Assembly (NCBI RefSeq): GCF_031877795.1
Contig: NC_133955.1
Location: forward strand, 2,604,001 to 2,668,000
Direction of reading: 5' to 3'
Length of the DNA stretch: 64,000 nt
From: Strix aluco
Lineage: Eukaryota > Chordata > Aves > Strigiformes > Strigidae
Below, one piece after another: positions 12,935 to 55,300 of the stretch; the first letter of the stretch is position 1, and each line of letters begins with the position of its first letter. The position numbers and the translations under genes were made by a program. The notes under the pieces are model-generated. The model was given only the letters and a program-made list of their open reading frames with translations. It was not told the DNA's origin and did no database searches.

Positions 12935-13996
12935 GATAACAAATTGGATGGACGGTCGCACTCAAAGGGTTGTGGTCAGCAGCTTGATGTCTAAGTGGAG
13001 AGTGGTGACGAGTGGTGTCCTCAGGGATGGGGGTTGGGACCGGTGTTGTTTGACATCTTTGTTGGTGACATGGAGAGTGGGATTGAGCCACCCTCAGCAA
13101 GTTCACCAATGACACCAAACTGTGTGGTGCCACTGACATGCTGAGGGAAGGGATCCATTCAGAGGGACCTGGACAGGCTGGAGAGGTGGGGCTGTGTGAA
13201 CTTCATGAAGTTCAACAAGGACTAGTGCAAGGTCCTGCATGTAGGTCGGGACAATCCCAAGCACAAATACAGGCTGGCCGATGAGTGGATTTAGAGCGGC
13301 CCAGTGGAGAAGGACTTGGGCATATCAGTGGATGGAAAACTGTCTGTGAGCCAGCAACATGAGCTCTCAGCCCAGAAAGCCAGTCGTGTCCTGGGCTGCA
13401 TCAAGAGAAGTGTGGCCAGCAGGTTGAGGGGGGTGATTCTCCCCCTCTGCTCCACTCTCGTGAGACACCCCTGCAGTGCTGGGTCCAGCTCTGGGGGCAC
13501 CAACATCAGAAGGACACGGACCTGCTCGAGCGGGTCCAGAGGAAGCCACAAAGATGCTCGGGGGGCTGGAGCACCCCCCTGTGAGGACAGGCTGAGAGAG
13601 TTGGGGGGGTTCAGCTGGAGAAGAGAAGGCTCCAGGGAGACCTTAGGGCGGCCTCCCAGGACTTAAAGGGGCTACAGGAAAGGGGGGAGGGACTCTTGAT
13701 CAGGGGTGTGGGGATAGGATGAGGGGTAATGGTTTTAAACTGACAGAGGGCAGATTTAGATTAGATCTAAGGAAGAAGATCTTCCCTGTGAGGGTGGTGA
13801 GGCCCTGGCACAGGTTGCCCAGAGAAGCTGTGGCTGCCCCCTCCCTGGAAGGGTTCAAGGCCAGGTTGGACGGGGCTTTGGGCAACCTGGGCTAGTGGAA
13901 GGTGTCCCTGCCTGTGGCAGGGGGGTTGGAACTAGATGGTCTTTAAGGTCCCTTCCAACCCAAACCGTTCTATGAGTCTATTATATGATTCTATGA
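12935..13996 (+). mobile_element. Second CR1 LINE fragment, 5'-truncated
   Basis: This copy is closely related to the one ending at 8702. It begins within the segment encoding the NWLDGRTQ-like region and runs through the C-terminal reverse-transcriptase remnant (KDLGISVDGKLSVSQQHELS, ASRVLGCIKRSVASRLRGVI). It ends in the same TTCCAACCC and TTCTATG tail. Unlike the first copy it keeps the [17 protein letters not shown] segment. Several frameshifts and stops make it non-functional. The 5' end is approximate. Confidence 0.93.
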
Positions 13997-16384
13997 TCTT
14001 TGATTGTATTAAAGGCAATGAGTTCCTTTCTGGGCCAGTTTTCTAGAAGGGTGGAAAGGAAAGGTGGTGCAGCCCTGTTCAGGACCTCTCCTGCAGCCTT
14101 GCTGCCCTTTGGACCAAGGCTCCCGAAGTTGTGATTTGCCTTGCTGGACGAGTTTTCAAAAGCCAGCTATCAGCTCCTTGCTCCCAAACACGTGTCCCTG
14201 TAATAGAGGCAGTTTATCCTCTGCTAGAATTGAGCAACTCAACCCTCCTCTTGCATTACTGAGCCTTTCAAGCATCATTTGATAAGCAGTATGAGCGCAG
14301 CTCCTCAGGCATTGCTACATCTTTTGGCGTGCTTTGCCCTGCCAAAACTGTGTTTCAAGCTAGCTATAAATTATACTCCACTGTCGGCTTTCATCTGCTC
14401 GCCATGCAACGGGCGAGAACAAAGGCCACTATGTGCCACACCAAGGCAGAAGAGCCAAGAGCCGGGTGTAGGCAGAGGCAAGGCAGGCGGCAGTCTGCTG
14501 GAGGAAGCAAAACAACCTCAGCCTGCTGCCAGCCTTACATCAGAGATGTGGAAAGCTGGGGTAGCTGCTGCTGCCAGCAAAGGAGCTGGGGTATGGTGGC
14601 TGAGGGAGAGGAGGGGAAAGAGGACAGAAGCATCTGGCTTTGCCTACATGGTGCTAGGCAGTTACAGCAGCAAAAGCAGCAGCAACAGGCAGCAAGGGGG
14701 GAGGCAGCCACTGTCCCATCAAAGGGACCATGCAGAGGGCCGGCGGCTGTACGTGGACAAGGGAGAAAGGCAGAGCTGTAGAAACAGAAAACACAGAACT
14801 GCACAAGCCAGCACCTCTAGAAACTCCGGCTACTCTGAGGCCACCCTAGAGGGAATGGCAATGCCCACACCAGAGGTTTGGGCCAGGTCAGAGAGCGGCT
14901 TCACTTGCACAGGAGTGAGCAAATAAGAGGAAATGTCATTTGCAGGGTAACAGAACTTCATAGGTCAGTGCCTCTGGGTCTGTCATGCAAATCTGCATCT
15001 GCTGGAGAAGGCTGTGCCTGCCGAGGGCAAGGAGGAGCCAGTGTCACTGGCAAGGCTGAGGGAAACAAGCATCAGCCAGTACCAGCACATTACGGTTTGC
15101 TACTCTGGGTGATTTTACTCAAGTTTCATTTCAGCATGATCCTTTTTGTCTGAGCTGTCAGATAGCTCTGACCCCTTGGAGGACCACAGCCCACAGGGCA
15201 GACACCCAGTCCTTCTGGCCAGGGCTGGGCAGAGAGAAAGGAGTGAAGCTGGAGGCCTCGAAAGTCCCTTTTCACAGCAAGAATAGCAGATGAGCTGCAC
15301 GGATGTTCCAATGATTTCCTTACCTTTGTGGAAACACACCATCTTTTTCGTGAATCAAGGTACCTCCCGAGGCTGCTGTCAGAGTAACCGAGTGCACACA
15401 GCATCACCTTTTACTGAACTGATGCTGCCTGCTGCACCCTGGCTTAAAATAAAGCTCCTTGAACGTCAGTGAGCTTTATCAAATACAGCAGCGCTTAGTT
15501 TAATCACACGCCTATGGCCCACAGACTGGTGGTAACACAGATGGAGATCCAGTCCACACTGTATTCACCTCACTCGACTTTAGCAGTGAACAGTGAACAT
15601 CATCCTCATTGCAGTGTTTTTGTTTTGTCTTTCATGTTACCAGCTCCAGAAGTAAGATTAGTCAGGAAATTATGGTCTGGTCAACACATCCATCCAGCTT
15701 TGCACTGCCAGCATTACTAAGAGGTCCATTTGAGTTGAGACAGAGCTTGAGAAGCTCGTGCATCTTGACGTGCTGCCCATTAGGAAATCTGCCTTGGATG
15801 ACTGTCACGGTAACCATGGCAGGGAAGTGCCCTGTGAGCTGCACCTTTGCACTGACTGCCTAAATCACATGAGAGGTTCAGCTGAGATGGGCAACTGCTG
15901 GACTCACATCAGATGCTGAATCACTGCTGAGACATGTTATAGTGGGTTTAGAAATACTCTAGTCTTGTCCAGTTTTACCTCTTTGCACTGCCAATTGCAG
16001 CAGAGTTTCACCCAGGTGTCCCAGAGCATTTGAGGGTGACTAACGCAGACAGTATTAGCTTTCAGTGCCTGCACCCCTCTAAACTCATGAACAGGCTGTT
16101 TGTGCTAATGCAGAAAAGAGATTACAGCTTAAATAGTACTGACAGAGCACGCAAGGGACCTCTGGGGCCAGGGAGACATGGTGAAGGCACACACACAGCC
16201 ATGGCATCCCAAACCTGCAAGGACTAAGAGTAAGGACTTGGAACCTAGTGGAGTAGACCTTTCTCTCTTGGGAGCATCATTCCTGCACATAGAGTATCCC
16301 AGTACTCCAGGAAGGGAAGCTGCAACCAGTGCAGATCCAGGATCAACAGTGTCAGAGAGTGGCTCCATGTTGTCCTTCATTTAG

Positions 16385-16418
16385 CCCCATGTCTGTCCTT
16401 CCCCAGACAGACATGGGG
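16385..16418. repeat. Perfect 13-bp inverted repeat with 8-nt loop
   Basis: The left arm ccccatgtctgtc (16385-16397) and right arm gacagacatgggg (16406-16418) are perfect reverse complements separated by cttcccca. No gene or terminator context is visible. Confidence 0.9.
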
Positions 16419-17999
16419 GATGAAGAGATCCAATTCCTTTTACTTCCCTTGAACAAATCAAGCAAAGCTGACCCTGCAGAGTAGGTCCTCCATACCCCTG
16501 CCTCCAGCAAGCTATGGAGCAACCCAACATCCTGCTGAGTTTCCATTCACCCTCTCCAGGAGGTCCACTACCCAAACCAGCATCCTCTGGCACAAAGAAT
16601 CCTTCCCTGGTCAGACTGTCCTGGCGTAGGTGCAACAGGGCGCTCTGGAGGTGGGACTACGTCCTTCAAAATGGGCAATGCTATGAGCAGCATCAAATTC
16701 ATCTGTCTCATGTGGGCACTCCCAAAACTTCAGTGCAATTGCACAGACTAGGATAGGTGGGCTGGGGATGGCTAACATCACTCCTTTCACACTCCACTCT
16801 GCTTGCCAATTGGTAGCACACTTGCTGCCTGGCTGACCAGCTTCCATGGGGAATGGAAGACAGTATAAAAGAAATAAAAGTCTTACGTGAGATTGAGAAA
16901 AGGAAGGGAGCCATGGGAGACTGAAAACAGACCAGGGCAGTTTGACTTTTAGTTCTTTCACCTCAAGCAGGACACTGAGCTGGACCTAGGTGAAGCCACG
17001 GCCCCCATCCTGCCCCATCGCATAACGCTGCCCTGGGCTGGTGACTGCATGGCCTGGTTCACACAAACCAGCACAGCCTGCACGCACTCCCGCTCTGCTC
17101 CAGATCCCTCTGTCCTCCGGCCACACAATCAGAACTGAATGTGGTGCAGAGGGAACCCAGTAGGACACACAACAGGGTACCATGGCTGCACCCTCCCAGA
17201 CTGGATTCCTGCCTCAGTGCAGTCTGCAAAACCCTCTGCGTGGGGCTTATGAGCTGCTCTCACCTCCCACCAGAGCTCCGGCAGCAGCTGCCTCCTGGTC
17301 TGCATCTCCAGACCAGCCACACTGACTCTGCTCAGGAGCGAAGGGAGAGACAGGCTTTGGAAGCAGAGATGGTGATGTCTGGATCTAAGCTAGAGGAGCC
17401 TACAGGACAGCATCATCCTCAAAGATCTGGGAGAGAGACTGCCAGGGAACCCTTGAGTGTACAGCTACTCCTGCCTCATCATCCAGGATCTAGCTGGAGG
17501 TAAGACACAGCAACGGCAAAGTCTCAAGGAGGATGTTGAGGTTCTCAAGTGTCTCAAGCCTCTGAAGAAGCTGGAATTGCAGAGCCTCCTGGGCTGGAAA
17601 ACCGTCTCTGCATTGTCCCTGGGGAGACCTGAAGGGCTCTGCAGTCCTACAGCACCACTCCCTGGAGATGCAGGGTTGGAACTGGCTGTGCAGCCAGGAA
17701 GGAGCAGGGACAGAGACTGTTCCAAAGGCTGCCTCTCCCTGCTGAGCTCTGCCATCTCCAGAGGCACCTGGGTCCCCTCCTGCAGCAACCAGATCCAGGA
17801 GATGGGTGTAAAAGTTGGCAGCCATTGCCCCAAGCACTGCCCAGGGTCAATTCATCACCGTCTTGCTCTGCCAGGAGGATGGGCTGTGAACCCCTGAGGC
17901 CATGAAGGAGTTATCCTTCCCAAAGGGGAAAGGACCCTGAATTCAACCTCATGGGCTGCTCACAGACTTACGTCAGCACAGCCAGAGCCCTCTCACTTT

Positions 18000-18091
18000 G
18001 AGACTTCAAAGAGTGATAGCAAACCATGGAGAGGGACACAGAGAAGGTTATAGGGAAGAATTTCTGTAAATGCCATCAAGCTGGAGCTCCC
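18000..18091 (+). repeat. Dispersed direct repeat, copy 1 (about 90 bp)
   Basis: The segment from gagacttcaaagagtgatag to catcaagctggagc recurs about 1.38 kb downstream at 19377-19467 with only a few differences. Flanks on both sides are unrelated. I do not recognise it as a known element. Confidence 0.9.
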
Positions 18092-18395
18092 CAAGGACAC
18101 CAGCATAAGTCCCCATTCCACCTCCTGTCCACCAGCTGAACAGCCATCATCCAAACAGCCTTTAAACTCTGGTGCGCACAGAGGCAGGACAGCAACATCT
18201 CCATCGAGAGGACTTTAACCAGAAAGCTGAGGCCCGTAGCCCTGACCAGCACTACCCTGGAGAGAAGGGAGCCAGGACATAGAACTGTGCAGGATGAGCA
18301 TATGGACATGGACATCCACAGCACACAGCCAACTGGGAACCTGCAGAGGAAGACACAGGAGCTTTCTGCCTCTTAGAGCCTTGGTCACTGACTGC

Positions 18396-18513
18396 GATGG
18401 ATGGATGGATGGATGGATGGATGGATGGATGGATGGATGGATGGGTGGATGGATGGATGGATGGGTGGGTGGATGGATGGATGGATGGATGGATGGATGG
18501 ATGGATGGATGGA
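18396..18513 (+). repeat. (GGAT)n microsatellite, about 118 bp
   Basis: This is a near-perfect tetranucleotide run with three interruptions, each a GGGT in place of GGAT (at about 18,442, 18,462 and 18,466). Long frames across it (runs of WMDG or IHPS) are artefacts of the repeat. Confidence 0.98.
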
Positions 18514-19376
18514 GAAAAGCCCTCACTAAGCAGGGCCTAAGAAGGGAAAATCAACAAGGAAGGAACAAAGGTCCAGAGACTCCCTAGGGCTGACATTAGC
18601 GCTCAGAAAACAGCATGGAAAAGTGCTGCTGATTGATGAGCAGACCTGATCTCATTCTTCAAGTCACCAAAGATGACAGAAGTTGGAGTCCTAACAAGAG
18701 AAATTTTTTTTGCTGCAAATCAGCTGAATACACCAAGCACACCTACTGCCAAGGAAGGCTCCTGCGTGAGGACTGACTTTCTGCCCTAACAGGATCCATC
18801 ATCGCATACTCAGGGGCTAAGAGGGGATTTTGCTCTTATGCTGTTGAAACCTGCTCTCCAGCTTGTTCATCCCAAGCTGGCACAGCTGCTCACCCTCAGC
18901 AGTGATACATACATCAAAATTAGTCAGGCCCAGCCCTACCTCTGAAGAGAGCGGAAAAAAAAACATGTTAGAGGCACAGCTTAACACATTCATCAACACA
19001 CCCTGCGTCCTCCACCCGGGGTGGGAGTTAGCAGAAGAGCTCATCCGTCCCTCCCAGCTCAGGAGCATTGCTCTCCTTGGTGCTCATAACCTGATTTTAG
19101 AGACAAATTCCACTAATCTGGTATTGCTGCTCCTTCATTAGATGGGAATTTGGAGGAGTGGCTCTGAGGGACTGCAAGGCAAGTGCCAGCAGAGGCTGAG
19201 TGCTGCAGAGGCAGGCTGCAGCAGGGCCACGCACCAGCAGCCTACTGCGCCCTCGGTGACACGAAGCCGTAGGCTAGGGTACCCATAGGACATCCTTTGA
19301 TCGTTACAAGCTGTTCCTAGAAGGAAGAGCAGTCAGACTTTCCCAGCTCCCCAGTTATTGTCTTTCAAAGTCAAAT

Positions 19377-19467
19377 AGAGACTGCAAAGAGTGATAGCAA
19401 ACCATGGGAGAGGGATGCAGAGAAGGTTATAGGCAAGAATTTCTCTAAATGCCACCAAGCTGGAGCA
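19377..19467 (+). repeat. Dispersed direct repeat, copy 2 (about 90 bp)
   Basis: This is the second copy of the segment at 18000-18091. It shares agagtgatagcaaaccatgg, gcagagaaggttatagg-type and gccaccaagctggagc-type blocks. Confidence 0.9.
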
Positions 19468-21852
19468 TGAGTTCAGTCACCCCCAGGGTGTGGTTGGCCA
19501 ACCCACAGGGAGCATGGCATGAGATCCTCTTGCCAAGACAGTGGCAAATGAGCAGCACCAGGGATGCAAAGAGGGGTTTATCAACACTGCCTGAGCAGCT
19601 TGATTCTTCCCTCTCAGCTGTGCCAGAGACCGGGTGATTGCTGCTGGTGCCAGCATCCAGAGAGCTGGTTTGGGGCCACCTAGATGAGAAGACTTTCACT
19701 GCAAGAAATGAGAGAAATAGAGCTCAGGACACCTCTGAAGATCCCAAGGCTTTGCTGTTTGTGGCTGGGGAGGATGCCTACTTTCAGACCAGGGAAGTGT
19801 GATCGACAGCTCTCTCCTGCCCCTGCTGCTGCTTCCTCCAGGCCACGCTCTCTCCCTTTGACCTCCCCACCCAGCAACATCAGCCCTTCCACTTTGGAGG
19901 GCGATTCCCGGGAGGGGGAGCACCACTTTGCTGTAATCAAAGTGCACAGGGTAAACAAGCAGCGCTGCTGACTCCAAAACACTCACTCACCTGCCTCTCA
20001 TGCTGACCGGCCATTTCTAGTGCCCTAGTCTTACCTGTGCACACAACCTCTTCCTTGTTGAATTACTGACACTACAAGTCAGGCTCTGCCTTGCAGACCT
20101 GCATGACGTCTGATGCAGCCCTGCTCCCCAGCTGTTAAGTATCACCAGTTTAAGCACGCGGGGCTGGAATATAAAACATTCAAGAAAATAGCAGCAGACG
20201 ATTCTCTTGAATTGATGCTGACACCTATGCACAGGGAAAAATCTGCAACTCTCAGCAAGACTTGCAAGAATCCCCTGCTCCTGGTGTGCCACCAGAGATC
20301 ACTCAAACTTCAAACTTCAGCCTCAAATGTTCAGGCCCTTCTAACAATCTTGGTCCTTGTGCTTATCAGTCAAGAAAATAGCAAATGTAACCCTACTGCT
20401 GCACATTTGCTACACAGAAACTGCTACACACTCCTACAGTAACTCAGCAGTGTAAGTCAGCCTGAATCTACTGAAAACTTGGTGTTTGTCACTCACCCTT
20501 GCAAGAAAGCACCTCTCTCTCTCCTCCTAGCACATTCAGACTACAAACAGCAGCAAGTGCATCTCCAGGTACGAACCTAATTCAAGCCTGCTGGGATCCG
20601 TAAACATGTGGATTACAGGGAAGATATAGCCAGGTCGTTACCAATAGGGAAGCAAAAACTGAGATGGTTTTCCTCCAAGGGAAAGGAGCAGCATGTCCTG
20701 ATTCTTGTGGGAATTAATTTCCCCTTTTTGCATGGAGCAATGGGTCACCTCAAAAGAAACATCTAAATCCCAATGGACCCTCCTCCAGGTGCAGCACTGC
20801 AGTTCCCAGATCAGTATGAAGGAGTCCTTCAGCCCTGGCAACAGGCATTCACTTTCTTGACCACAGTCCCATGCTTCTGGCTCAGCACACACACCTATTT
20901 CACCCACTGGACAATGGCAGATGGCTCAGTGGACACTTACTCTCTGTGCCCAGCCTCCACGCGCTTTCGAAGGATGGACAAGTAGCACATCAAGGGACTC
21001 GACTGACCTGGCTACCAAAACTGCTTGAGATGTCAGCATAGCTGGGACAAGCGGCCTCAGCACGGCAGAGTGCAGGCCAGGCACCGGCACTGCCTTACCC
21101 ATTTTTTTAGGATGGCACATGCTGCAAGGCTGGAGCCTGGTGGGTCCATGCTGGCAGTCCTGGGAAGCTCCACTCTCCTGGGAGACGGTTTCTGTGACAA
21201 GATTTGGGAGGTGTTGGCAGCCCATAGGCTGGGAGCACTAATCAGAAGTGCCCACATGTGTGGGAAAGGGAAGAACAGACATCTGTGCCCCTGATGGAAG
21301 ACAACACTTAGAGGGGAGTAGCCCTGTATTTCCCTTACATATAACAGGTGGGATGTACATAGGCTTCATCTAGAGGATCAAGAAGGGCCTGAGACAGGGG
21401 TCACAACACAGTGGTGAGCGTTACCATGATATAAATATCCTCACTTAAGATTAGCATGCAACATAAATGTTTCCAGCAGCAGCTGGTATCGATAGCTTCA
21501 AGGAAGGAGGTGTGAGATCACTTACCATGGGTACATCCTGATCAGGAAGCAGCTGGCTTATGCTGCCATGCACACTATTATATTTTTTGAACATAATTTG
21601 CATGATTTGCATGACTACTCTGCCACTCCATCAGCACGCTCAGATATTAGCGAGAAATTCACTTATAAAAGCCTTATATCTGTTGTTCCTCTGTTCTTCC
21701 ACGAACGTACATAGGCGTTACAGGGTGAGAGATGAACTTATATAGCCATTACATGTGAAAACTGCAGCAGACATGGATTGGCATTCAGGAGTTGGCTGAG
21801 CTTCCTTCTCCAAAATAAACACTTACTCATGGTAGATTTTACTGAATTATGG

Positions 21853-21858
21853 TTTAAT
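21853..21858 (-). terminator. Possible IGFN1 polyadenylation hexamer (ATTAAA)
   Basis: The minus strand reads ATTAAA here, about 930 bases after the proposed stop. I saw no AATAAA on the minus strand between 21,800 and 23,813. Such hexamers are common by chance in AT-rich DNA, so this is only a candidate end of the transcript. Confidence 0.2.
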
Positions 21859-22781
21859 TTCGTAATATACTGTTGCTATGTCTGTACAACATTGTACAAA
21901 ATATAATCAAAAAGAACATTTCAGCCCCACACAAATGTTTGACTGGCTGACTGTGGATCCAGCGGCTTTGAGTCTTTGATCTAGACTCTCCTGTCTTCTA
22001 GATGCTGTCATCAAAGTCCCTTTGGTGTTAAGGCCACAATGCTAATACTTTTGTGCAGTCATCATAACATTTTTGCTTTCCAGTCTCCTTCTCCACTCAG
22101 TGGTGGAATCCCCCAGCCATGGCAGAGGATCTCTGGTGGCACCTCATATTTCTGGTCAAACATGAAAGATTTTTAACCTCGTTTTGCATTAGGCAAAAAC
22201 ATTGTAGCAATGTCATGAGGTAGGGGCAGCTGTGTTTCAAAGGTGATACTAATGTGGTTGTTTAGGACTGATACATCCTTTTTTTACAGCACTTGCTGTA
22301 TAGTATGTTTAAGTACAGCATTGATCTGCTCACACTAATACAACTGGTTCTAGATTTCCATTCATTCCCATCAATGCACTTTCAATGTGAGTAGCACTAC
22401 CCCATGTTAGTCTAGTCTGAGAATTTATCTCTTGCCCAGATAAAACTATCAGCCAGATACTCTTTTCAGCTTAGAGGTTAAAGGAAATAATATACCTAGC
22501 TGCTACTGGCAGTGGAATACATGCAGAACTGCTTCTACCAGAATTAGGAAACCTGCTGAGAATTACGTGGAATCTAAAATGATTGCTCCGGATTAGAAAA
22601 CCACACGCCAAAAAGCCAGCTTCATAGATGTCTGGTGTCAAGAAATATTCTTGTTGCAGCCTGACAGCAGGTGAGGGTGGTGGCAAATGATCTCTCACAC
22701 CTGTGTTCTCCATGGAAAGTTTCATTTTGGCCGATTATTTTTCCTCTCATCTTCTGTGTTCTGAAGCTTCTCATCTGTGTT

Positions 22782-52324
<29,543 letters not shown>

Positions 52325-55300
52325 TTAATATAACGTTTGTCCTTTAGAAGCAATCTCTTGATCTGCATTGCCTTTCTGTAGAACAGTATCTGTTCCTGCT
52401 CAGCTCCTCTTGGACTATAAAGGCCCATCCCTTCTAGTACTACGGGCTGTAAGTGTGTCCAAAGGCTGAAGCATTAAGGTCTGTGATTTTGTGCTGACTT
52501 ACTGCAAAGCTAGAGCCCAAGTGGGAAAATCTGCAATCAAGATCACAATCCAGGGCCGCACTGGCTTACAGGACTAGCGATAATTTGGATAGAGAACGCT
52601 TTACATCAGTTACTGTTCCAGATAAAACCTCAAAATGTGTCATGAGAAAGACACTATTGCAAAGGTCAGCAGAACCTGACGGGCCAGTTACTGGTGTCTC
52701 TCCTTGTGGTGGTGAGAGACAGATACCTAATTGCCAAACAAGAAAAGCAAGTTGGGCTTATTCTGAAGAGTATTCCAGGTAGCTTTCACAGCTGTGTCTG
52801 TTCTCTCACCTGCCTGATGGCTGGTCATGATGGCTCAGCTGCCTATGGTCAGAACAAGCAGACTACAGGTTCTCCTGTGAAAAAGACAAACCTTTTCATT
52901 ATTTACAGTTCACAAGGGAAATGACAAACCTTAATACTGCTCACTTTTATGATGCAGTTTGCCCTTCCTCACTTGCCACATCCTAGCAGTCAAGTCGAGA
53001 AAGGCCTGCCAATCAACACATCATGACATGTCTTTCCAAAACATCATGACACAGTTTTGAACCAAGACAAACCAGGTACAAAAATGGCTAGCAGGGCTAA
53101 ATGGAAAATGTACACATTTAACAGCATCCGTCTGTCACCTCTTCCATTTCCATGTCGTCTGGCTTTCCTCCAAAGACCTCCTCTCGTGTTTCAGGCAAAT
53201 ATTACACCGCATGGCACTCACGTGGTGAGTTCTGATGGATGGCAAGAGCAGTTGCTGAGAAGAAAACCACCGAGATGGATGTCTAAACTGGGGCATGAAG
53301 CAGAAGCTCATCCTGATCTAAATTAGCTTGTCTAAATTAGCAACAGACCTGAGAGCAGACTATAAGCTACTACTTACTTTAGAAGGAAATGGTGAAGTGT
53401 GAACTTGGCATTAACTAGTTATTGTTATAGATCACTCATGTGACCTTCTGCCAAAGGTGTCTCCCTGTATTTATAAATTGGACAACGTGTAATGTAACAC
53501 ATCACTATCTTGCAAGCAAACTGTGAAGGCAGATTCCTTGTCATATGAGAGATGCTCAGAAACTATAGAGTTACTGAAGCTCTGAAAGAGCAATTAGATT
53601 AGATTCCCATGTGGGATTAATGCTGTGTCTCTATTTACCCTCTGCACTCCTTCAGTCAACACAGTCACACAAGAACATGCAACTTTCAACAGTTTTACAA
53701 GGCAGATGGACTTTGTCACCACACCTATGATCTTATTTCTGTTCCCTATATCAGACATTCATCCAACCTTGTATTGCCACACTACACCTGATGAAAACTC
53801 TGGGTAGGACCCCAACATCTCCTTGTTAGACGTTTAGCTCAGAGTCACATTATCTGTGTGACACTTGGTTTCAGCTAAGAGTAAAAGACAACTAAGCTAA
53901 CAAAAATCATTTGTGCTGTAGTCCCATAGATAGGCCAAAGAAAGTGTAACTTGCTATAATTCTGTGTCAAATTCTGAAGGGATAAACTTTGTTTTTCCAT
54001 TAATCAGCAGTTGCAAATAGGAACATAGACATCTCTCCACAACAAATCACTGGCTCCACTGTTGTCCTTAACACAAATTTTATTTTAGGGCTCTGCACAA
54101 TATACAAATCTCATAAATAATTGATTACTTGGGAAATCATTCTGTGAGCCTCACTGACTTCAGTGGAAATGCACATGAAACAACAGAAATGGGAAATTAT
54201 ACACGGGACTGTGTGAACGACAGCCAAGTCCTCTCTTTCTATCAGCTCCCCAGTCTGGTGTGGGTGACTTTTGTTGCTATCCAGCAAAGCAAGAGTTTTA
54301 CATTTCAGTGTACCAGCTTTTGTGTGTTGATACTTTGGCATATCACATAGTTACTTGTGTAAACCACTGGTAGATGTTCTTAAAATTACAAATGAAGGGA
54401 ACGAACAGCTTGTGGGAGGGGAAAAGACACAAAACTGAAATGAAAATAAGATGGTTCCAGGACACCCTGCCCTGCACCAGGCAGGGCATTGCACAGCAGA
54501 TGGCAGAGGTTTTCAGAGACTCTTGATCACACTCTCCTGATGGACTTAATTTGTCCTCCAAAGCATGTATTAATAACAAACATTATAACCCCTATTGACT
54601 TTTGCAGTCTTGTACTTTCCTAAACATGTCACCATTCCTGGAGCTGAAATGTTTAATGCTTACAGCTTTCAACAATCATGATTACTTGACATTAGCTTGC
54701 AACAGTATTTCCCTAAGCTCTTTTTATGTTACAGTCACATGTATTCTTTGCTACTGCTGACTTCTTCCCCCCACACTAGGCAACATTGATGAGCATCTAC
54801 ACTGAAACATGAACGTGGTCCAAATCTTCAGGTTCAAAGCCATCAAGAAACATTCTTTTCTTATGTTACCAAATGCATCATGTCAGACAGTTGTTCTCAG
54901 TCCAGTGTGACTGTGGATATATGTTAACATAATTATAACCTATTGAGAGATGGCTACGTTCAAATCTAGTTTAAAAAATAACCACTGACAATATTTATAG
55001 AGGTAGTACTAGGCACCATGTATGCATCCTCCCAGTGTACAATATACACTATGTGAACTATGCGTAAACTGCTGAGTTTATAGGGCCTTAAATATATCAG
55101 AAATTCACCTGGATTAAAGATAAGCTGCTCTGAGTCCTTAAACTCCTGTGAATTCTTGCCTTCTGGAGAGTGAGACAGAAGCATGTTAATGCCACGCATT
55201 GATTGCACAGTTAAAATAACAGTGCAAGGATATGCAAGAGGACATTCCTTCAGTGTAATTAATCCAACCACATCACATTTTCTAGTGTCTTCTGTGTTAA

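Larger units (their letters stand above)
13997..21852. other. Gene-poor stretch with microsatellite, hairpin and duplicated segment
   Basis: Apart from the listed repeats I see no supported exon. A 215-codon plus-strand frame at 14279-14926 overlaps other frames in a CAG-rich tract (about 14655-14697) and is probably spurious. Mammalian synteny predicts PKP1 downstream of IGFN1 on the same strand. I could not recognise its exons, and its 5' end may lie beyond this window. Confidence 0.5.

Noticed and set aside
14279..14926. 215-codon plus-strand frame
   Set aside because: It overlaps another long frame, lies in CAG/GC-rich sequence, and has no domain, splice or family features.
18215..18587. 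Frames with long IHPS or WMDG runs
   Set aside because: Produced by the GGAT microsatellite.
1..21852. PKP1 expected downstream of IGFN1 on the same strand
   Set aside because: I looked for its N-terminal start and armadillo-type segments and could not recognise any. It may begin outside the window or have exons I failed to see.
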